A stretch of DNA of 7,906 nucleotides, taken from the NCBI GenBank assembly GCA_030620005.1, contig JAUXAJ010000244.1, positions 1 to 7,906 on the forward strand. The letters run 5' to 3'. Shown piece by piece: positions 1 through 4,750 of this stretch. The DNA comes from Promethearchaeota archaeon (GTDB lineage Archaea > Asgardarchaeota > Lokiarchaeia > Sigynarchaeales > SOKP01). Position 1 is the first letter of the stretch; each line of letters starts with the position of its first letter. Made by a program: the position numbers and the translations under genes. The notes beneath the pieces are model-generated. The model did no database searches and had not been told where the DNA came from. It saw only the letters and a list, made by a program, of their open reading frames with translations.

Positions 1-445
1 ATTGTGGTTCAGGACTACAATTTATTAAATAAATCATTTTTTAGGTGATTGGAGATCCTCTATCCTGTAACCCTTTAAATAATCCCTTCATTTCTTCCAA
101 TAATTCAGGTACTTGTTTTTCTATTGCGGGCATTTGATACCTTTCGATGAAATTAAAGAGTCTTTCTATCCCCTTTTTTATGTGTCGAATTTTTGGTGGC
201 TTTCCAGATTCTACATTCCACCCACCCATCACCGCTGCAACAGGAGTACCAGATATGCTTGTCAAGTCTTTAATACGATCAGCAAGAAGATAACCATGAG
301 TATAACCCATTTCATATGGACTGCCCTGGACATGTAAAATTGGAGGTCGATATTCATCTTCAGGAAATTCCATCAAGAATCCCTTTCCTTTTTCAGTTAT
401 CACCGCTCCATTTTCTTTAACATCTAATAATTTTGGTTTGAACAT
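1..445 (-). pseudogene. C45-type autoproteolytic acyltransferase/hydrolase, N-terminal part, interrupted by in-frame TAA and cut by window edge
   Basis: The first 134 codons (445 down to 44) resemble the N-terminal region of peptidase family C45 (acyl-CoA:6-aminopenicillanic-acid acyltransferase-like Ntn hydrolases). Residues 36-51 read as the family's opening motif, with G41, P43, E45, G47, H50 and G51, followed by helices ending in the segment around residues 113-129 (PELLEEMKGL, then G125). Family members are usually about 330 residues or more and carry the nucleophile Cys further on. Here TAA lies at 43-41, yet the same frame continues as KMIYLINCSPEPQ to the window edge, which looks like continuing protein. 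A point mutation, sequencing error or true truncation would all explain this. The ATG at 445 has GAAGGA eight bases upstream. The gene diverges from the MBL gene across a shared promoter. Substrate unknown; family call moderate. Confidence 0.55.
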
Positions 446-523
446 TATTTCATTCCTTCAGTTTTCTTATTTCTAAAAATAAGTACTATCAGTACTTATA
501 TATATATATATATTTCTTTATAT
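446..523. promoter_or_regulatory. Shared divergent promoter region
   Basis: These 78 bases separate the divergent C45-type and MBL genes. An alternating TA tract (about 496-513) can supply TATA boxes in both directions. Rightward, its left end lies about 25 bases before the ATG at 524, the distance expected for a leaderless or nearly leaderless archaeal transcript. Leftward, a box near 505-494 would leave a short leader carrying the GAAGGA site. The 21-bp inverted repeat at 479-499 abuts this tract. Promoter function is inferred from spacing and composition only. Confidence 0.55.
479..499. promoter_or_regulatory. Perfect 9-bp inverted repeat, candidate operator
   Basis: ATAAGTACT (479-487) and AGTACTTAT (491-499) are exact reverse complements separated by ATC. 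The repeat overlaps the edge of the TA-rich tract, so a bound dimer could block either divergent promoter. The symmetry is seen directly; the operator role is inference and no cognate regulator is identified. Confidence 0.5.
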
Positions 524-1762
524 ATGCCTGAAAATTTAAACCAATCAAAAGATCAAACACGCGAGATTACTGCTACCCGCATTCTTAACCTTCAGAATGT
601 ATTTTTTAGTAATCCCTTGAAGGATGTATACACTGCCAGTGTTCCTATCGCGGGATGTGCTTGGATAGATACAGATGAAGGAATCGTCTTGATTGACACG
701 CTAGAAAATGTGGTTGCTGCGAAGAAAGTACGTGAAAGAATAACCAAGAAAATTAAATATATCATTTACACTCATGGACATGGAGATCATATTGGTGGTG
801 CAGAGGCCTTCCTGGATGATAAACCACAGATTATAGCCAATAAATACTTACCAGATCGGTTCGATAAATATAAAATGTTGGCTGCTCATCGTGCTCATAT
901 TAGTACCGTGCAATTTAACATTCCTGAAGTTATCACTCCTGGAAATTATATTTATCCAACTAAAACATTTTTAGGTGAAATGACTTTTTCCCTAGGAGGA
1001 AAAACTTTTGAGTTGCATACCACTCGAGCTGAAACTGATGATGCAAGTTGGGTTTACGTGCCCGAACTTAAGACTGCGTTTATTGGAGATCTCATGCAAG
1101 GTGTATTTCCAAACATTGGTAATCCTTGGAAACCTAATCGTTTCGCCCTGGATTGGGCTAAGGCTTTAGAAGAAATCCGGAATAAAGAATTGGATTATAT
1201 TTTCTGTAGTGGTGCTGGTTTAATATATAGGGGAAAAAGGGTTTATAAAGCATTGGATGCCAACATCGAGGTAATCCGCTCACTACATGATCAAGTAGTT
1301 GAGTACATCAATCAGGGAATGCATATAACGGAAATGATTCATGAGGTAAAAATCCCAGAACATCTAAAAAAGAGTCCATATCTCAGGGTGCGTTATTCCA
1401 GACCTGAATTTTTTGTTTATAACGTCTACAGGTGGTATCATGGTTATTTTGACAATAATCCAGCCCATCTTTTGCCCAGGCCAGAAAAGGAAGTGAATTC
1501 CGAAATTTTCAGCCTCATCAGAGAATCAGATAAAGTCATAAATAGGGCTAGGGAACTCTTTAACGAAGATCAAGCTCAACTTGGACTTCAAGTCCTAGAC
1601 GTGTTAATTCAAGCGAAACCAGATAATATAGAAGCAAGAAAATTACGAATTGAACTTTTTAAAGTGTTAGGCTCTCATGATTATTGTCTCATGTCACGAA
1701 ACGCTTGGGTATACTTCATTGAAAAAGATAGGGAATTCCTTCGTTCACGAGGAGCTATATAA
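524..1762 (+). CDS. Alkyl-sulfatase-like metallo-beta-lactamase-fold hydrolase
   Basis: A 412-residue protein of the alkyl/aryl-sulfatase branch of the metallo-beta-lactamase fold (BDS1/SdsA1 type), expected to be cytosolic as no signal peptide is visible. The MBL core (about 35-245) carries the metal motif THGHGDH (83-89: H84, H86, D88, H89), then ETDD (170-173), IGDL (D189) and PNIGNPWKPNR (196-206), which match this branch well. Residues about 250-345 (SLHDQ, NQG, PYLRVRY, YRWYHGYFDNNPAHLLPRP) match the alkyl-sulfatase dimerisation domain, and the last 70 residues resemble the helical repeat part including MSRNAW. The second-metal His normally found in a GHG motif is Ala here (GAG, 230-232), so activity or metal content may be altered. 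The family hydrolyses sulfate esters of alkyl chains; the substrate here is unknown. The ATG at 524 sits just after the TA tract, with no Shine-Dalgarno site. Confidence 0.85.
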   Translation: MPENLNQSKDQTREITATRILNLQNVFFSNPLKDVYTASVPIAGCAWIDTDEGIVLIDTLENVVAAKKVRERITKKIKYIIYTHGHGDHIGGAEAFLDDKPQIIANKYLPDRFDKYKMLAAHRAHISTVQFNIPEVITPGNYIYPTKTFLGEMTFSLGGKTFELHTTRAETDDASWVYVPELKTAFIGDLMQGVFPNIGNPWKPNRFALDWAKALEEIRNKELDYIFCSGAGLIYRGKRVYKALDANIEVIRSLHDQVVEYINQGMHITEMIHEVKIPEHLKKSPYLRVRYSRPEFFVYNVYRWYHGYFDNNPAHLLPRPEKEVNSEIFSLIRESDKVINRARELFNEDQAQLGLQVLDVLIQAKPDNIEARKLRIELFKVLGSHDYCLMSRNAWVYFIEKDREFLRSRGAI

Positions 1763-1815
1763 GAATAATTTAATCAATCATGAATGGTTGGAGACACTTA
1801 ATAAAAATAAAATTT

Positions 1816-1848
1816 TAAAAATAAAATAAAATAAAATAAAATAAAATA
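1816..1848. repeat. TAAAA pentanucleotide tandem repeat
   Basis: Five perfect TAAAA units (1822-1846) follow one slightly longer unit (TAAAAA, 1816-1821), and a TATATATTATAA-type stretch comes next. The tract lies immediately upstream of the probable TATA region of the dehydrogenase gene. It may be simple low-complexity sequence, a flexible upstream element, or a slippage-prone tract whose copy number shifts promoter spacing. Confidence 0.75.
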
Positions 1849-1882
1849 TATATTATAATAAATTGAAGGATGATGAAATGTA
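1846..1882 (+). promoter_or_regulatory. TATA-like box and leader of the dehydrogenase gene
   Basis: TATATATTATAA (about 1847-1858) is a good TATA-box candidate roughly 30 bases before the TTG start at 1883. The leader has GAAGGATGATG (1865-1875), which could act as a weak Shine-Dalgarno site for the TTG. It also contains a six-codon ORF (ATG at 1870, stop TGA at 1888-1890) that overlaps the gene start out of frame. Confidence 0.45.
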
Positions 1883-2731
1883 TTGAATGAAATCAAAAAT
1901 GTTAGCATAGTTGGAGCAGGATTGATGGGAAGGAGCATAACGGCACATGCTGCTCAGCATGGCTACAACATTCGTTTAATGGATATAAATACAGAAGCAT
2001 TGGAACAAGCAAAAAAATTTATTCTCGGAGCATTAAAAAGAGCCAAAGATAAAGAAAATCAAGGATTAGTTACTTTCCATGATAACCTAGCCGAAACACT
2101 TGAAAGTGCTGAATTAATTATTGAAGCTATCCCCGAAGTATTAGAACTAAAGAAAAAAATTTTTACTGAGATTGATAAAATTTCTCCACCAGAAGCTATT
2201 ATTGCTACTAATAGTTCTTCCATTCCAATTTCAAAGATTGAAGATGCTGTCGAGAGAAAAGATAAAGTTTTAAATCTTCATTTCTACGCCCCTATATCTG
2301 TTAGAAACATGGTAGACATAATGAGAGGAACTCAAACCAGTGATGAAACTTTTGAACTCGGGAAAAAATGGGTAGAAAGCATTAATTGCGAGCCACTTAT
2401 TGTTAAAAAAGAATGCCTCGGTTTCGTATTTAATAGGATTTGGCGAGCAGTTAAGAAAGAATGTTTGAAGATTTGGGATGGAGGGTATGCCGATATAGAA
2501 ACTGTTGATAAGGCTTGGAGGATTTTCACGAAAATGGCTTTTGGACCATTTCAGATGATGGATGGAGTTGGTTTGGATGTTGTATATGATATTGAAATGT
2601 CATACTACAATGAAAGCGGAGATTCCAAGGATAAACCACCTGAAAAACTTAAAGAAATGGTGGAAAAGGGAGAATTGGGTTTTAAAACAAAAAAGGGATT
2701 TTATAATTATGGGAGAAAAAGAAAAAAGTAA
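1883..2731 (+). CDS. 3-hydroxyacyl-CoA dehydrogenase (stand-alone, NAD-binding plus C-terminal domain)
   Basis: A 282-residue single-function enzyme of the 3-hydroxyacyl-CoA dehydrogenase family (HBD/FadB2 type), which oxidises 3-hydroxyacyl-CoA to 3-oxoacyl-CoA with NAD(P) or runs in reverse. The Rossmann motif GAGLMG is at 11-16, an acidic residue ending the second strand at D34, and NSSS at 110-113. Catalytic His is H133 (NLHFYAP) and the conserved Asn is N184 (GFVFNR). The C-terminal domain has GPFQMMDGVGLD (221-232) and the end motif KGELGFKTKKGFYNY (262-276). The Glu that normally pairs with His, 12 residues on, is Asp (D145). The start is TTG: the upstream frame hits TGA at 1874-1876 and the next Met lies inside the Rossmann motif. 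The preceding sulfatase-like gene is 120 bases away, so separate transcription is likely. A role in fatty-acid or butyrate-type metabolism is plausible. Confidence 0.88.
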   Translation: MNEIKNVSIVGAGLMGRSITAHAAQHGYNIRLMDINTEALEQAKKFILGALKRAKDKENQGLVTFHDNLAETLESAELIIEAIPEVLELKKKIFTEIDKISPPEAIIATNSSSIPISKIEDAVERKDKVLNLHFYAPISVRNMVDIMRGTQTSDETFELGKKWVESINCEPLIVKKECLGFVFNRIWRAVKKECLKIWDGGYADIETVDKAWRIFTKMAFGPFQMMDGVGLDVVYDIEMSYYNESGDSKDKPPEKLKEMVEKGELGFKTKKGFYNYGRKRKK

Positions 2732-2737
2732 TTTCAA

Positions 2738-2758
2738 TTTTTTTCTCTTTTTTTATTT
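2738..2758 (+). terminator. T-rich terminator of the dehydrogenase gene
   Basis: Two runs of seven T (2738-2744 and 2748-2754), followed by ATTT, begin seven bases after the dehydrogenase stop codon. Archaeal RNA polymerase commonly terminates at such U-rich stretches without a hairpin. Confidence 0.6.
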
Positions 2759-2780
2759 AGTAATTTTTCTAAAGAGGGTA

Positions 2781-2820
2781 GTTTAATTGAACTTGCTAAT
2801 GATTCAATTGGATTTTAAAC
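2781..2820 (-). terminator. Hairpin between convergent genes, possible terminator for the leftward gene
   Basis: AATTGAA (2785-2791) pairs with TTCAATT (2803-2809) around an 11-base loop. GTTT (2781-2784) can extend the stem with AAAC (2817-2820) across a 7-base bulge. It lies immediately after the stop codon of the leftward dipeptidase homologue, so it may slow or end that transcript. There is no strong U-run on the leftward strand right after it, so the call is tentative. Confidence 0.35.
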
Positions 2821-3957
2821 TCATCCTACTATTTTTCTAAATACTTTTAAGAAATTTTCCCCTGCAAGTTTTTTAATTTCTTGGTCACTATAACCTCTTG
2901 TAATTAAACCATCGATTAAATTCGGAAATTTGGTGTAATTTTCAAAACCTTCTACTTTAGTAAGAAAACTTGCTTTGTCTTCCGGACGAAAACCTAATCT
3001 ATCCATGAACTCTCCAATTTTGATTGCTAAATTATCAGGAACGGAAAAGCCATAAAAGTCAGTGCCCATTCCCACGTGATCTATTCCTACAAGGTTAACG
3101 ATGTAATCAACGTGGTCAAGCCAATCATTTATCGTAGTTTTTGGGTTGCTTGTTAAAAAACCGGCAATTGCTAAAACCCCTATATAACCCCCTTTTTCTA
3201 CGATCGCCTTCAACAGCTCATCACTCTTGCCTCTGGCGTGCTCGTATAGGTTTTTCGAAAAAGTATGTGTTGCGAATATCGGACCTTTTGAATGTTCTAC
3301 CGCATCCATGGACGTTTGAGGTCCACAGTGAGACACGTCTACGATTCCACCAAGCTCGTTAATTTTTGCTACAACTTCTTTTCCAAACTCAGTTAAGCCT
3401 CTATCTCTTCTAGCAGTACAGCCGGTACCTACTGGGTTCTTGGAGTTGTAAGTAAGTTGATAGATTCTGAAGCCTTTCATGTAATAGAGTTCAACTAAAT
3501 CAATATTTGTACCAATGTGTTGCATCGATTGAAAGTTTAAGATGATCCCTTTTTTTCCTTCCCTCTTGACTCTTTCAATATCTTCAGCCTTCAGAACTTT
3601 AATAAAAAAATCTTTACGATGATCCAAAATGTAAGTCAGGCAAGAGAAGTTATGGAAGACTCCGTCAAACTCATAGGGTTTACTATACAAAGGACCCATG
3701 GTGAAACTCACGCAATCAACTCCACTCTTTTTCCAAGCTTCCACGTAATTCACATAGTATTCGTCATTTGTCGCTACATTTTTAGCAAACTGCATAAAAA
3801 TTTTGGGAATTATATCCCATGGGTTCATTTCTAAAGCTAACATGTCATCGCTAGTTTTAACGAGGTCTTCCGACCAAGGAAGTGGTCCGTGGCTAAGTGA
3901 ATCAATAATAATACTCGATTCTAATATTTCTTTCCTTCTTTCTTTAACATCATTCAT
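2821..3957 (-). CDS. Membrane-dipeptidase-like protein (peptidase M19 family, variant active site)
   Basis: A 378-residue TIM-barrel protein of the renal dipeptidase (M19) family in the amidohydrolase superfamily. Recognisable blocks in order are FRIYQLTYNSKNPVG (163-177), the RGLTEFGKEVV segment (186-196), GGIVDVSH (203-210, metal ligand H210), the ATHTFS block (229-234, H231), ARGKSDE (241-247), KGGYIGV (255-261) and DHVGMGTDFYG (293-303, D300). Two canonical features are missing. The N-terminal His-x-Asp pair is replaced by DSLSHG (19-24), and the bridging Glu position reads NFQSMQ (141-146). That suggests a variant subgroup with altered metal binding or a different substrate. No signal peptide is visible, so it is probably cytosolic. 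The ATG at 3957 overlaps the stop of a tiny ORF (TAATG). It converges on the dehydrogenase gene and diverges from the regulator gene. Confidence 0.82.
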   Translation of the reverse strand: MNDVKERRKEILESSIIIDSLSHGPLPWSEDLVKTSDDMLALEMNPWDIIPKIFMQFAKNVATNDEYYVNYVEAWKKSGVDCVSFTMGPLYSKPYEFDGVFHNFSCLTYILDHRKDFFIKVLKAEDIERVKREGKKGIILNFQSMQHIGTNIDLVELYYMKGFRIYQLTYNSKNPVGTGCTARRDRGLTEFGKEVVAKINELGGIVDVSHCGPQTSMDAVEHSKGPIFATHTFSKNLYEHARGKSDELLKAIVEKGGYIGVLAIAGFLTSNPKTTINDWLDHVDYIVNLVGIDHVGMGTDFYGFSVPDNLAIKIGEFMDRLGFRPEDKASFLTKVEGFENYTKFPNLIDGLITRGYSDQEIKKLAGENFLKVFRKIVG

Positions 3958-4169
3958 TATTTCATCATTATTTGATTGATTTTATTCAATAAAAATTCAA
4001 TTCAATAAAAATTTGCTAAAAATTTATTTTTACTACCTTGATAAGGCGAGGGCTAAAAATAATGGGATTTAACTAGTATTTTTGAATTTTTCAATAAAAC
4101 AAATTGGAGTCCAAATTTTAAATCAAAAATTGATACATTTAAATACAAGGACTTTTATTATATATGTAT
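3958..4169. other. Gene-free intergenic stretch with small palindromes
   Basis: This stretch lies between the divergent dipeptidase and regulator genes, and no plausible coding frame was found in it. It holds a pair of 14-bp direct repeats near the dipeptidase start, TAAAAAT/ATTTTTA (4017-4023 and 4026-4032), CCTT/AAGG (4036-4039 and 4043-4046), TTGGA/TCCAA (4104-4108 and 4110-4114) and ATCAA/TTGAT (4122-4126 and 4130-4134). GCTAAAAAT occurs twice (4015-4023 and 4052-4060). A local G-rich patch (GGCGAGGGC, 4045-4053) stands out from the A+T background. The small symmetries may be chance in such A+T-rich DNA. Confidence 0.5.
3984..4013. repeat. 14-bp direct repeat near the dipeptidase promoter
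   Basis: ATTCAATAAAAATT is present exactly at 3984-3997 and again at 4000-4013, a period of 16 bp. On the leftward strand each copy reads as a TTTTTATTG-type stretch within 30-60 bases of the dipeptidase start, so the pair may be duplicated TATA-like or regulator sites. Confidence 0.7.
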
Positions 4170-4233
4170 GGTCATAAAATGGTCATAAAATGACCATAAA
4201 AAGATCATTAAAAGGTCATAAAAGGACTATAAA
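4170..4233 (+). repeat. Six tandem 11-bp elements (GGTCATAAAAT type), candidate operator array
   Basis: Units are GGTCATAAAAT (4170-4180), GGTCATAAAAT (4181-4191), GACCATAAAAA (4192-4202), GATCATTAAAA (4203-4213), GGTCATAAAA (4214-4223) and the degenerate GGACTATAAA (4224-4233). The period is 11 bp, 10 at the end, close to one DNA turn. Units two and three also form an inverted repeat, ATGGTCAT (4179-4186) with ATGACCAT (4190-4197), spaced by AAA. The last unit runs into a TATA box, and the next gene encodes a ribbon-helix-helix protein, a family that often binds tandem operators cooperatively. Autoregulation is inference. Confidence 0.75.
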
Positions 4234-4259
4234 TAAATAAAAATAAAAAGTGAAGAAAA
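4226..4259 (+). promoter_or_regulatory. TATA box of the ribbon-helix-helix gene
   Basis: TATAAATA (4228-4235) is centred about 28 bases before the ATG at 4260, the spacing expected for a leaderless or nearly leaderless archaeal transcript. It overlaps the last unit of the 11-bp repeat array. A second TATA-like stretch (TTATTATATATG, 4155-4166) lies just upstream of the array and would give a long leader containing the repeats. Confidence 0.5.
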
Positions 4260-4673
4260 ATGATAAAAAATATGGCAAAAAAGAAAGAAGAAGATAAAAG
4301 AAAGAAATTGATTAAAGTTTTAGTTACTGAACGATTATTTAAAAAAGTAAATAGGTATGCCGGGTTAGCCTTTCAAAACAAATCCGAATTTATTCGGACA
4401 GCAATAAGGCATAGAATTGCGGAAATAGACAAATCAATATTTTCCTTTTCAGTAGATCCAAAATTACAAAAAATAAAACAACCACATCTTAGGAGAGATA
4501 TAATGAAAGAATTAAAAGATGCCCAAGAAAATACAAATTTTTTGGAAAAACCTAGTGAGGATATATTAAAAAAGCGAGAAGAAGAGAAAAAGAAGCGCAA
4601 GGAAGATTTGGAAAAGGCTAGAAGAAGGCTAGAAGAACAATTAGAAAGAGTAAATCAGGTATTAGGCAATTGA
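4260..4673 (+). CDS. Ribbon-helix-helix (CopG/Arc-type) DNA-binding protein with C-terminal coiled coil
   Basis: A 137-residue basic protein. After a Lys-rich N-terminus, residues 16-23 (KLIKVLVT) form the DNA-contacting beta strand. Residues 24-36 form helix A, and 40-56 (NKSEFIRTAIRHRIAEI) form helix B with the typical S-E-F-I-R-x-A-I signature. The domain is expected to dimerise and insert a two-stranded sheet into the major groove. A linker (57-96) leads to a strongly charged helix (97-135) rich in Glu, Lys and Arg, with leucines near its end, probably a coiled coil. The protein is longer than minimal CopG-type repressors, so the tail may mediate oligomerisation or partner contact. The ATG at 4272 (MAKKKEED) is an alternative start. 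The 11-bp array just upstream is a likely binding site. No toxin gene follows on the same strand, which argues against a simple toxin-antitoxin pair. Confidence 0.82.
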   Translation: MIKNMAKKKEEDKRKKLIKVLVTERLFKKVNRYAGLAFQNKSEFIRTAIRHRIAEIDKSIFSFSVDPKLQKIKQPHLRRDIMKELKDAQENTNFLEKPSEDILKKREEEKKKRKEDLEKARRRLEEQLERVNQVLGN

Positions 4674-4676
4674 ATA

Positions 4677-4700
4677 TTTTAAATAAAAGTAAAAGTTTTA
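4677..4700 (-). terminator. Possible T-rich terminator for the leftward unknown gene
   Basis: Read leftward, this stretch is rich in T runs (the complement of AAATAAAAGTAAAAG), about 50-75 bases past the stop codon of the 491-codon gene. It lies next to the end of the converging regulator gene. Support is compositional only. Confidence 0.3.
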
Positions 4701-4712
4701 AATTTTAACAAA

Positions 4713-4728
4713 TGTTTTTTTTTATTTT
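4713..4728 (+). terminator. T-rich terminator of the ribbon-helix-helix gene
   Basis: A run of nine T (4715-4723) followed by ATTTT lies about 40 bases after the regulator stop codon, as expected for an archaeal U-rich terminator. Confidence 0.55.
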
Positions 4729-4750
4729 AAATTTTGCGTTAAATTCATTT

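Noticed and set aside
113..337. 74-codon open frame opposite the C45-type gene
   Set aside because: Antisense shadow of a frame with clear family resemblance.
2562..2786. 74-codon open frame on the + strand
   Set aside because: It overlaps the end of the dehydrogenase gene in another frame and shows no protein-like pattern; it is a shadow frame.
4036..4060. G-rich patch considered as a structured RNA gene
   Set aside because: Only a 4-bp stem could be found and no wider conserved fold was visible.
4170..4233. Array considered as a CRISPR fragment
   Set aside because: Units are 11 bp and abut each other with no spacers.
4190..4240. Short frame ATGACCATAAAA... encoding a 16-residue basic peptide within the repeat array
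   Set aside because: It is a by-product of the 11-bp repeat units, has no ribosome site, and ends before the regulator gene; DNA-level repeats explain it better.
4373..4600. 75-codon open frame opposite the regulator gene
   Set aside because: Phe/Ser-rich antisense of a Lys/Glu-rich coding region, typical of a shadow frame.
4260..4673. Antitoxin of a toxin-antitoxin pair
   Set aside because: No small toxin gene follows or precedes on the same strand, and the only near neighbour is a convergent 491-codon gene.
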